Below are positions 42,801-54,780 of a DNA stretch of 64,000 bases, in pieces. A program made the position numbers and the translations under genes. The first letter of the stretch is position 1, and every line of letters starts with the position of its first letter. The notes beneath the pieces were generated by a model. That model saw only the letters and a program-made list of their open reading frames with translations. It had not been told where the DNA came from and did not search any database. Source of the DNA: Verticillium longisporum (Eukaryota; Ascomycota; Sordariomycetes; Glomerellales; Plectosphaerellaceae); NCBI GenBank assembly GCA_019188255.1, contig JAETXT010000014.1, forward strand, positions 682,001-746,000, in the 5' to 3' direction.

Positions 42801-45800
42801 AATAGGGTATTAAATATTAAGAACTATTTATAATTATAAAGAGCCTTAAATATTAATATTATTATTTAAAGGATATAGGATAGGCTTTTATTATATTAAT
42901 TAATTATTAAGCTCTTAAGAATATTATATAAATATTAATAAGAGACTTTTAAGGAAAGCTTATATAATAAATATATAGATTATCGTCTTTTAATTTTAAA
43001 ATCTAATATTAATTTAGAATTATAAACTTAGCTAATAGCTTCTTAAAGTAATTAGACTATATAGAGGAATAAGTATTAATAAATAATATATTTCCTATTT
43101 TATCTAAAAAGCTATAGTTAATAGAAGACCTAGCTATAGATATTTAATAAGCTATTATTAAGACTAAGCTAAAGGATATTATAAATAGAGCCTATATCTA
43201 AGCTATAAAAGCGACTCTATAAAGATAGAAGCTTATCCCTATATTAGAATAATATTATAGCTCTAGGGAAAAGGGGACTTTACCCTTTAAATAAAGGGTA
43301 AAATATATCTATATTATTATTAAGAAAAAAGTAAAAAAAGAAGCTCTTTTTTAATTTTAAAATTAAAAAGCTAAAGCTAAGAAGTTAATAATAATTTATT
43401 AAAAGATTACTTAAATAGAATCTAAGGATCTAGGAGAGTCTAGGGTTATTATTCTAGATTAATATATTTTATATTCTATTATAAAGGAGCTTATAAAGAA
43501 TAAAATAATATTAAAGCTTATTTCTATTTTAGAATTTAAGAACTTAATTAAAGATCTATAAGCTATTAATCTAAGATACTTTCTTTAAAAGGAGAATATA
43601 AGCTAATAAGCTAGAAGAAGAATAGGGTATATTTTAGATAAATAAAATACTTTCTTCTTTAAGGGATAATTTATTATCCCTCTATAAAGGATTCTCTATA
43701 AAGAGCTATTAAAATAGTATTATAATAATCTATAAATAGGATATATAGAGGTTAATAAGACCCTTAAACTTCTAAAGAGAAAGTTCTATTAGGAGAATAT
43801 ATTAATAGATATATATTAATATATTATTAAGTACTTAATATATTAAAGGATATATATACTCTAATATAAGCTATATAAGAAGCTATAATCGTTATTACTC
43901 CTATTATATCCTTTCTAAGAGATCTCCTTAGACTTTATTATAGGTCTAGTATTAATAATAAAGGATAATAATCTAGAATATAATTCTATCTTTATTATTA
44001 TAGATCGTTTTATAAAAATCGCTTAATTCCTAATAACCTATAAGATATTTATAATTATAGGCTTAAGTATTATTCTTTATAAAGAAATAGAATATTAATT
44101 TAGGAGTTTAGAGGGTATTATAAATAATAAGGATAAGCTACTTATTAGTAAATTCTAGGAAGAATTCTATTAGGAAAGGGTAATTAAATACTATTTATCT
44201 ATAGCCTATTACCCTTAAATAGATAGATAGATAGAGAGAATCTATTAGATATTAGAAAAGTACCTTTACTATATTAGCGATTAAGCGCTAAAGGAGTAGC
44301 TATATTACTTAAAAGAAGTAGAATTCTCTTATAATAATAGTATATATAGTATTATTAATATCTTACTATTCGAGGCCCTATATAGGTACTATCTAAGGAT
44401 AGTCGATTATATAGCCCTAAGAGAGGATATTAAGGTCGAGAATATAAAGGAAAGAATTATAAATATTATAATTATTTATTAATTAATTAATAAAAACTAA
44501 TAATATATAATATATATCTAAGCTTTCTATTATAATAAGAAGTATATATTTAAGGTCTTTAAAGTTAGAAATATTATAGGCCTCTCTATTAAGAACTTCT
44601 ACTTTAAATCGAATTAGAAGCTAATATTTAAATATATTTAAATAAAGATTATAGAGTAAGTAAATAAATAGGCCTATTATATATTACTCTTTAAGATATA
44701 TACTAAGATATATAATATCTTCTTAATATTCTCTTTAAAACCCTAATATAATCGCTAAATAAGTGCTAAATAATTAGCCTACTTCCCTATTATAGAAAAA
44801 GAATAGAAAGAATAGGAACTTAAGGATATTATAGCCTATAAAGAGGATTAAGGATAAAATTTCTATTTAATAAAATAGGCGGAGTAGCTAGTCGAATATA
44901 ATACTTAGGAGCTAGAAAGCTATTTAGAAAATATAATTTAAACCTTAAAAAAGTATAAAAAATACTAGAAATATAAATATAAATAATAGGATAAATAGCT
45001 AAGGGTTATAAGAAAATAAATAATAATACTAATATTAGGCCTATAATAATAATATTAATTTACTAATTGATTATTATAATAGTACTTAATAGTAATCTAT
45101 TATTAGGACTAATACTACTTAAGGAAACCCGCTATATTATTCCTAACCCTTATCTAATATAATAGGCGAAAGCTTATTAATAAGTTTATCCTCCTCCTTA
45201 CTACTATCGCTAGTAAAGCTACTAAATACCTTACTCTAAGGCGATATTACTAACTAATTACCTAGAATATAGCTATTATATATAGATCGACTAGCTAATC
45301 TAGTATTATAAAGAACCTTCTAAGGCATTTAATATACTTTCTTTACTAAAGGGGGGCTAGGAGTAGTTCAGGCTATAGGATACTTCGATAAAGCTATTAT
45401 AGGAATATAGATCGCCTTAGCTATAGGATATATCTTAGATAGTCTACTAGATTAGGTAATTAGACTAGAAGCCTTTATTAAGGGAATAAAGGGTAATAGT
45501 ATATTATAGGGATAATTATTAATAGGAATATAGTAATTAATAGTTACTATAGGGGCTATAGCCTTACCTTTACCCTTATCCTTATTATAGGAAAGCAGGA
45601 GACTATTATCTAGAGAATAAGCGAGGATATTATTAATATTATCTTTAATATACTTAAAAGGATTAAGGTTATTTACTAAAAAAGTAGAGGAAATATTATA
45701 AGAAGCTAGATATTTAGAAAATAATAATATTAATATATTAAATTCATTAATATCCTTATTATTATTATCGACTTCTAAGACGTCTAGTATCTTAAGAGCT

Positions 45801-47347
45801 ATATTTATAATACGAAGCGCTTCCTAAGCTTTAATAAGCTTAACCTTAATAGTAATAAGCTATTTCTCCTTAATAGCCTTCTCCTTAATAGCCTTTATTA
45901 ATATTTTAGTAATAATAGTAGCTTTCTTCTTAATAGCTACTTTAGCCTTCTTCTTCTTAATATTAGCCTTCTTCTTAATAGTAACGTCCTCTATAATAAT
46001 AATAAAGTACTAAGAAGCGTAAAACGAGGGATAGCTAATAGGGCTATAACTAGAGTAATATATTCCTAAAAGGCGAGGATATATTAGAGTATTACTATTT
46101 AGAGCCTCCTCTAGGAGGGGGGAAAAGTTTATATTAAAAGGGATCTTATCTATATTATATAAGGTCTTACCCTCTTTATTATCTTCTTCGCCCTTTAAAG
46201 GCCGATTATATAATTTAATCTCCTAATTATATATAATAAAGTTAAGAATATCGGCTTCCTTATAATAAATAATATATATAAGCTAATATATAATAATAGC
46301 CTCCTCTATAATATTAATAAATAAAGGCTTTATTTATAAAGGTTAATTAATAAAGAATTATAGAAAGATTAATAAAAACTTATAGAATAATAAAGCTAGA
46401 GAGATAGAAGGGTATAAATTAAAGAGGTCTTAGTAAGGAGATATTACTCTAATTAATAAAGAAGAATCTAAAGATACTATCGTAATTTATGGTATTATAG
46501 TACTAGCTATAGTAAAAAGGGTTAATACTTAAATAGGATATCTTCTTAAAGTATTTAATTAACTCTATTAATTAAGTAAAGTAATAAATATATTACTTTG
46601 GATTATAGTTTACTAAATTAATTATATTACTCTCTATTATATTAATTATTATATAATACTAGATATATTAAGCTAAGCTATAGAGAGGCTTAGGAATCTT
46701 TTTATATTAATAAATATTAAAGGAAGATTTTAATGAATTTATAGAGAGATAAGCTCCTTTATCGTATTTATAGTAAATGCATTTATTAGATAAATAACTA
46801 GCTATATACTCTATATTAAGCTAGGAGGCTAATTTACTAAAATAATATTTATAAGGAGGGTATTAGAGCTCCGAGATAGCTAAGCGATTATCCGCTTCCT
46901 AACTAGAATTAGGATTAAATAGATAAATATTATTAAAACGAAGAGTAATATCTAATATAATAATAATAGGGATTTAAATATAAAAACGTAAAAGGATCTT
47001 ATAATATATAATTATAGTAATAGAATCGTCGAATCGTTATATAATAGGCGAAAACCTAGTAATATATAGCTATATAAGGAAGAAGAAAATTAAGCTTATA
47101 TAATAAAGAGAAGCTTAAGAGTTAATAAGGAAAATTATTTTATATTATTACCTATTCTTAACTATTATAATTATTATTATTATTATAATATTATTTAATA
47201 ATATATTTAAATTAAAATATAACCCTATAAAGGAACTAGAATAAAGGAATACTATATACTAGGGTCCTATAAAGAGCTATTATTAGGAGATATAATAATG
47301 AAGGTATTATAAGTTCTAGGGACTAGACCTCTTAGAGGGGGGGGCAA
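39803..47347 (+). mobile_element. Family-1 Gypsy/chromovirus retrotransposon interior (RIP-dead)
   Basis: Reading through RIP stops on the plus strand shows Ty3/Gypsy order: gag region (to about 41.15 kb), reverse transcriptase about 41.7-42.4 kb (recognisable LYLYID and ILIYL remnants of the two Asp-containing strands, and the YKYYKYI box), RNase H about 42.6-43.1 kb, integrase about 43.7-44.5 kb (EISLDFI, IIIDRF and SIAYYPQIDRQIERI) and a chromodomain-like end at about 44.85-44.98 kb (AEQLVEYNTQELESYLENI). That order plus chromodomain marks a chromovirus. A further 2.3 kb lies before LTR C (see separate entry). No frame is intact. Confidence 0.82.
45000..47340 (-). pseudogene. Antisense open-frame-like relic between chromodomain and 3' LTR of family 1
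   Basis: The plus strand here shows no pol similarity, but on the minus strand long stretches read as protein after ignoring RIP stops: for example SFTSDSSKEEDKLINK-type acidic sequence near 45.2 kb and a Lys-rich KKKANIKKKKAKVAIKKK segment near 45.95 kb, spread over about 400 codons. The other family-1 copy lacks this region, its chromodomain running straight into LTR D. It could be an accessory antisense gene of the element or an insertion of another element. Confidence 0.5.
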
Positions 47348-47542
47348 TATAAGGAGTTAAACGTTAGACGTCTAGTAATAGGTTATCGCTAATAGATTAA
47401 CGATAAGATCTAGTTTATAAGTAGAGTCGAGGCTATACTCGATAGCCTTAATAAGTTAAAGTTATAATACTAGTACTAATACTAATTGAAATCTGAACTA
47501 TCTACTTTCCCTAATTAAGACCCTTAGCCTAATACCTTTATA
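47348..47542 (+). repeat. Family-1 LTR, copy C
   Basis: About 195 bp, same orientation as A, B and D, and the least RIP-altered (it keeps GTTAGACGTC-like segments). It is preceded by a purine/G run (GAGGGGGGGGCAA) that fits a polypurine tract, making it a 3' LTR. Confidence 0.85.
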
Positions 47543-47661
47543 GATCTAAAGAACTTCTATTTATAGCTTTTCTATATTATTAGCTTCTATTATTATAGAA
47601 TAGAACGTTATTAAGCTCTAGTCTATATAATACTATATTCTATTAATCTCTTAATCGAACT

Positions 47662-48675
47662 AGTATTTATTATTCCTAGAAGAGGGATCCTATATTCTAT
47701 TAGATATACCTTTAGCGCTTAAATAATCGTTATATTATAGGAATTAAAGTCCTCTTTAGTCTAGCCCTAGAAGTCTTCGATAAATGCTTCTAGGAAGTAA
47801 ACTCCCTTTATAATTCTATATAGTTATACTTATTACTTTAAGGATCTATATATTCTTAAGCTCTATAAATACTAATATTAATAATCTAAGGAACTATAAT
47901 TCTATTCTGTTAATAATAAAGTTAATATTAAGATTCTTCTTAACCTTCTATATTAAGTATAATATACTAAGTTCCTTAAGAATACTATTAAACTCCTATT
48001 ATATCTTTTTAGCGCTCTCTAGCTCTATTATAGAGCTATTTCTATAATCCGAAGAGCTTATTATTACTACTCTATTAAAGCTCTACTATAGCTAATTAAC
48101 TATTCTATAGAGCTTCGTTTATTAAGTTAATAGCTAGTAATATAGCCTAGGTAGTAATCTTAAATATAGGAGTCCTAAGATACTTAAAATAGATAGTACT
48201 CCTATATATTATATAATAGGGGATTTCCCTATTATTAAGCTTTTATAAGAGTCCTAAAATACTTAAACTAAATAGTACTCTTATAATTACTTATAAAATA
48301 TAACCGATAAGCTTATATATAGCGAATTTACTATCTATAGGATCGATCCTAACTTCTCTAGCTCTAGCTATTCTATATTATATTAAATATAATATTAATT
48401 AATATTAAGAGGGCTTTATTATTTATATAAACCCCGATTTATTACTTTAGCTATATTTTAGAGCTCTAAATAGGTAGGGTTAATAATATAAGACTTATAA
48501 TAATTAATACTTTCTCTCTAAATTACTACTATCTACGTAAATTAGATATACCTATCTAATTTACTAATTATATAAGCTATGAATTATATGCTCCTAGGAG
48601 CTATAAACCCTAGCCCTAATAATTACTATATCGGTGAATCCTATATAGTAATTACTATCCTAAGCAATTCCTTAA
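47662..48675 (+). repeat. Left arm of a 1-kb inverted repeat pair (RIP-degraded)
   Basis: Matches the reverse complement of 49858-50887 over about 1 kb with many transitions. Reading the right arm on the plus strand gives gag-like helical text after ignoring RIP stops. Probably two copies of one element in opposite orientation. Confidence 0.75.
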
Positions 48676-49634
48676 TATTAGTTTAATAGCTATATTATTA
48701 AAGTGGACTTCTTCCTTATATTCTTTATAGCCTTTATAGAATCTATAATAAAGAAAAATATTTAAGGAGGATTTAGAGGGGCTAAGCTTATTCTAATAAA
48801 CCTAGAAAATATTATTTTAAAGCTAAATATAAAATTATAGATATTTATACCCTCTAGAGAGGATCTAATAATATTAATACTTTAGGTCTCCTAAATACTT
48901 AATAACTTAATTAAAGCTAATTTATAATGTAATTTTATTAAAAGTTAAATTACTAAATATTAAAGAAGCTCTTTAATATTAATTATTAAAGCTATTAAAT
49001 ACTTTATAAAAGGGGTATATAGAATTATATATAAATTAGCCCTTCTTAAATTAGAGAGCTAGATCCTTTAAGAAGAGAATATAATTATTAATAAATATTA
49101 TAGAGTTAAGAAAATATATCTTAAATAAAGAAAGAGCTTTATTCTAAGTTAAGGATAAGAGCTATAAGCTAAAATTAAAGTTAATATATAAATAAAGGAG
49201 GAAATATATTAGAATAATAATTATAAACCGAGGATTAAGATATAGAAGCAGCGATATAGTATTTATAGCGAGCCTAGATATAATATATAAATATACTAGA
49301 TAGAGGTAGAGACGTCTAGAGAAGAGGATTCTAAGTAGTTTTAATTAATTTAAGTCGTTCTAATTAACTAGAATAAAGTTCTTATTATATAGTCGTAATC
49401 GGGTAGCCTACTTACTTATCTAGCCTACTTACTTATTATATATATTATATTGAATAAATAGATATATTATATAATTATAATTTTATATATAATATATATA
49501 ATAAATAAATATATAATATAAATTAAAATAATATATTTAATAAATAAATAAAATAAATAAATAAATAAAATATTTAATTATAATTATATAATAATTAATC
49601 TTTTAATATAAAATCTTTAATTATAAATAATAAA
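48676..49634. other. Spacer between inverted arms
   Basis: RIP-degraded sequence with some coding-like text at 48.7-49.3 kb and a very AT-rich stretch at 49.43-49.62 kb. The word TAGCCTACTTACTTAT occurs twice in tandem near 49405-49435. No family is assigned. Confidence 0.45.
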
Positions 49635-49810
49635 TATTAGGGGCACGCACCTAAAGAGTCTACTACCTATAGACTCTAGCTATACTCTACTAGAGTCCTA
49701 GGGCTAGAGCACTCTACTAATAGGGGTATCCGCCTAGATATTAGAATAATAGGAGATAGTTAACTATTTATACTAATACTACTATACCCTTAAAGTAAGG
49801 TCTAATAATA
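49635..49810 (+). repeat. Family-2 LTR, copy 1 (apparently solo)
   Basis: About 176 bp starting TATTAGGGGCACGC and ending CTAATAATA, aligned with copies at 51039 and 62396. It contains the conserved words GAGTCCTAGGGCTAG and GGGGTATCCGCC. No internal family-2 sequence is attached on either side. Confidence 0.8.
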
Positions 49811-49857
49811 ATAGTAACTATATATTCTAATCGATCTATATATAATTCTATTAAACT

Positions 49858-50887
49858 AATATTAGGGGATTGCCTAGGTTAGTAATTACTATATAGGATT
49901 TATAGATATAGTAATTACTAGGGGCTAGGATTCACTACTCCTAGGAGTATATAATTCATAGCCTATATAATCTATAAATTAAATAAATATTATTAATTTA
50001 AGTAAATAATAGTAAATTAGAGAGATAGTATTAATTAATAATTATTATAAGTCTTATATTACTAATCCTATCTATTTAGAGCTCTTAAGTATAGCTAAAG
50101 TAATAAATCTGGGTTTATATAAATAATAAAGCCCTCTTAATATTAATTAATATTATACTTAATATAATATAGAATAGCTAGAGCTAGAGAAGTTAAGATC
50201 GATATTATATTTAAATAGTAAATTCGCTATATATAAGCTTATTAATTATATTTTATAAGTAATCGTAAGAGTATTATTTACTTTAAGTATTTTAGGACTT
50301 TTATAAGAGCTTAGTAATAGGGAAACCCTCTATTATATAATCTATAGGAGTATTATCTATTTTAAGTATTTTAGGACTTTATATTTAAGATTATTACCTA
50401 GGCTATATTATTAGCTATTAATCTAATAAATAAAGCTTTATAGAATAATTAAATTAGCTTATAATAGAGCTTTAATAGATTAAAAATAATAAGCTCCTTT
50501 AATTATAGAAATAGCTCTATAATAGAGCTAAAGAGTATTAAAAATATATAATAGGAGTTCGATAATATTCTAAAGGAACTTAATATATTATACTTAATAT
50601 AGAAGCTTAAGAAGAATCTCGATATTAAATTTATTATTAATAGAATAGAATTATAGTTCCTTAGATTATTAATATTAGTATTTATAGAGCTTAAGAATAT
50701 ATAGATCCTTAAAGTAATAAGTATATATAGAATTATAAAGGGAGTTTACTTCCTAGAAGCATTTATTAAAGACTTCTAGGGCTAGACTAAAGAGGACTTT
50801 AATTCCTATAATATAACGATTATTTAAGCGCTAAAGGTATATCTAATAGAATATAGGATCCCTCTTCTAGGAATAATAAATACTAAA
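49858..50887 (-). repeat. Right arm of the 1-kb inverted repeat pair
   Basis: Reverse-complement partner of 47662-48675; see that entry. Confidence 0.75.
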
Positions 50888-51038
50888 ATATTATAGAGAT
50901 TAATATTAATACTCTTATAGGAAGAAATACTTAATATAATAGAGTTAATTATTATCGATTAGGATTTAATACTCTAAGGAATAGAGGAATAGGGAGATTA
51001 ATAGGACGATAAATAATAATCTATAGGGAATACCTAGC

Positions 51039-51211
51039 TATTAGGGGCACCTATAGAGACTGCTCTAGCTATGGACTCTAGCTAGACTCCGCTAGAGTCC
51101 TAGGGCTAGGGCACTCTACTAATAGGGGTATCCGCCCAGATACTAATAGTATTAGATAGTTAACTATTTATATTAATACTAATATACCCTTAATATAAGG
51201 TCCTAATAATA
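51039..51211 (+). repeat. Family-2 LTR, copy 2 (5' LTR)
   Basis: About 173 bp, same orientation as copy 3. Followed by the family-2 interior. Confidence 0.82.
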
Positions 51212-51344
51212 ATAGTAATTAGACTTTCCGGTTATTCCTATATATAATCCTAAGATTTTCATTGAAGATAATATTTAATTTATTAAGATATTAGTCTATT
51301 ACTATTATAGTAAAGAGATAAAGTTAAGATCTAGATAGAATTAA

Positions 51345-51431
51345 ATTCCTATCTATTATAAGATTCCTATTATAAGATTCCTATTATAAGATTCCTATTA
51401 TAGGATTCTCTATTATAAGATTCCTATTAAG
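51345..51431. repeat. 14-bp tandem repeat
   Basis: About five copies of ATTCCTATTATAAG with small variations, shortly after the family-2 5' LTR. Confidence 0.88.
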
Positions 51432-52699
51432 CCTTCCCTAAACCTATTAGATTTTATTCCCTCGAGACTTCTCTATATTAGAGATAGACGTTAAGGCCTA
51501 CTAACTATACTATTAAGTAGAGAGCTACTAGGATTAAGTAATTAAGATCCTACTATCTAATCTATCTATTATATTAGTATTTAATAAATTAGCCTCTATT
51601 CTAGAGGAATAGTAATTTATATATATAGGCTATTAAGTAATATTAGTATTATTATTATTATCGGGATCCTAGGAGTTAATATAGATATACTATCCGCTAG
51701 AATAGGTTATCGATTATTATTAGGTTAAGTCTATATTCTTATATATAGCTAAGGCATTAAGATTATACTATTTAGTACTTACCTTATAATAGAAACGTAG
51801 GGATAAGATAGTATTCTAGGTTATAGACTAAGAAGATTACTATTAGACTAGAGTATTTAGACAAGTAGAAGAGATTAAAAGTAGAATAATAGCTTAAAAG
51901 CACTCTATAGTATTAACCCTAATTCCTATAATCGAAGAAACCCCTTTAATAGAAACCTCCTCTATATAGGATTAACCTACCTCTCCTAGAATTAATATAT
52001 TACCGATACCGTCTATTAGATAGTAAGAATTAGCTATAATAGAATAGGATTAGATATTAGCTCTAGGAATAGCCCCTATAATAATTATATAATAATAGCT
52101 AGTAATTATAATAGAGATCCTATAGATATAGCTCTAAGTTAATACTATAAACTAGGGGATAGGACCTATAAATAACTAGAAAGTATTAATATATAGATGC
52201 TTCTACTTAGATTATAAACCCGATTCTAATAAATAGGAAAGCTCCTTAGTCTATACTATTAACTAAGATATATATTAGACCGATATTAATATATTTCTTA
52301 ACTCTATTAATAATTAAGTAGATACTATTAATAGATAGGCTATAATAGTATATACTCTATTATAGCTACTCTTAGGCTCTACTAAGGTATAGTATATAAT
52401 ATTAATTAAAGATAAGAAATAAAGACTCTATACTAGGCTTAACGTTTAGAGATAGCTATTTAGATATTAATTCGCCTTAGATTCTATTAAGGCTACGGAG
52501 CTACTTAATGCCTATTAGTACTCTAGATAGGACGTCTATATAGATCGTAATCTCTAGAAATTCGTCCTTAATATTATTAGACTCTATAATACTACTAGAA
52601 TGAATAATCTATTAATATAATTAAACTAAGTATACCTTAAAATCGATAATACTCTAGTAGTATATAGAAGTTAGCTCTTTATAATATATAGTCCTTCGA

Positions 52700-54300
52700 G
52701 TAATAGAGACCTCTATAGTAGGTATAAGACCCTTATATTAGGGGAGGGGGGTATAGGTCTCTATACTAGTATTAGTTCGTAAATCTATCGTCCTCCTCTA
52801 GGCAGGGGTATTATTATCGCTATTAGCTTAATCGGGAGGCCTATAGCTACTAGTAGCTATTATACTATTATTATATCTATTAATACCCGCCTTATTAATA
52901 CCTACTCTATTAAAATAAGCCTTATCCTTACGACCCTAAACCTATAGCGTAGGCCGCCCTATTAAACTAATTAAGGGCTCTTAAGAGAACTATGATTAGA
53001 GGGTCTAGCTCGGTTACTAAGTTTATAATCTAGAGCGCTAATAAATAAGCGATTAGCCTATTTCCTCTATTAACCTTTATAGCTACTAAGTTCTCCTTCG
53101 AGGTAGTCCTTAGGAGTTCTTAAATAGCTATTAGGGTCCTTAATCGAGACTCCTATATTCCTATTTCGTATTCTATAATTAAGGCTTAGAATTAGATTAT
53201 TAAACTATTAAGCTCGGAATCCTTTATTTACGCCCTCTATATAAAGGTTACTAATAGGGGTTTTATAAGCTTCTTAATATTATTATTATCCTAATTAAGG
53301 TAGTCTAGTATCGCCTTAAACCTCTAAATATCTCTTTTCTCCTTTTCTAAGTATCTAATTATATCCTAAAACTTATTAAATATTAATCGATTAAGGAGGT
53401 TTCTAACCTCGATATTATAACTCTTAGCGATTTTCGTAAATATCTTAGCCCTAATTATCCTATAATTAATATTAACTAGTTTATTATTAGATAGGGGGTC
53501 GAGCTTCTACTTCCTCGCTATAGCTATAAGTTTTAATATTAGCTAATAGGCTTTATTAAGCTCTTTTAGGTCCTTAAATAATTATTTATAGTTATATAAT
53601 GCCCTAATCTAGATAATAGGGTTTTTACTATTATCGGAAAACTAATCTCGCTTCTTCCTAATATATTATATAGTTTTAGCGAATATTATTCCCTTAGCCT
53701 ATACTATCTTTATAAGTAGCTCGGTAAGGTATCTATTATCTTTATTAATATAGATAGTAATATTCGTAACCTTCTCTTCCTCCTTAAAGCTAGCTAGGCG
53801 ATAGGTATCCTTATAGTTAATTAGGAACTCCTAGAAGTTATCCCCTATAAACTTAGGGGCGTTGCTCGACCTTAGTATTAATATTATTACTAATCCCTTA
53901 TTACTTATTACCTTCTTAAGGATATTTTCGAGGATTAATATAAGCTAATTAAGGGAAAGGCCTTAAATTAGGATATACTATACTTCTAAGGTAGGCAGGT
54001 AGTTAATTATATTCTTATAAGGCACTATTCTAGGTCGAGGGGGTTAGATATTCTTATAAACTATTAGGAAAATAGGTCTCGGAGGCTAGCCGCTATTAAG
54101 AAGGAATCCGACTTTATTATTATTATTATTACTAAGGTAGAGAGGGTTAGAAATGGGCGAGGACCTATTATCCTTATAAGAATGCTCCCTATAAATAGTA
54201 AAAGCCCCTTTTTATAGGTAAACTTAGGTATTAATTATAGTAGGTATAGGTTTATTCCCCTAATTAGTTATTATAAGGGCTCTAGGGCTAGGTTACTTAC
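52700..54300 (-). pseudogene. Minus-strand gag-like relic inside family 2
   Basis: On the minus strand, text such as PPKFTGDNFQEFLINYKDTY followed by an alpha-helical region resembles retrotransposon gag (capsid) proteins of fungal Gypsy elements. It is interrupted by RIP stops and opposed to the surrounding plus-strand relics, suggesting a separate nested element. Confidence 0.55.
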
Positions 54301-54555
54301 CTTTACCTTCTTTAGCTATTAATTAGGGTCTATTATGTATTATTATTTATTATTATTTTTAGTTTTATATATATTGATTTTTACTAGGGAAGAAGGGGGG
54401 TTATAGAGGAGGGAGGTCGAAGCTACCTTCGAGGAATCGAGTCGCTTTATATAAGCTTCGCTATAGCCTCCCCTCTCTTAGTATTATATAACCTATTACG
54501 GGGTCCTAATACTATAATTAGGGGAATATAACTATTGTAGATTAGTTATATCGTA

Positions 54556-54780
54556 TATATAGCTAGTTAGCTATATATATTATTTATATATAAGGCTCGT
54601 CTACTATTTATATTATTTATATATAAGGCTCGTCTACTATTTATATTATTTATATATAAGGCTCGTCTACTATTTATATTATTTATATATAAAGCTCGTC
54701 TATTACTTATATTATTTATATATAAGGCTTATCTACTACTTATATTATTTATATTATATATATAGCTAGTTAGCTATATA
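54556..54780. repeat. 33-bp tandem array between two identical palindromes
   Basis: Five 33-bp units (54578-54742, unit starting TATTATTTATATATAAGGCT) plus a partial sixth, bracketed by two copies of the 22-bp palindrome TATATAGCTA-GT-TAGCTATATA at 54556-54577 and 54759-54780. Confidence 0.92.
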
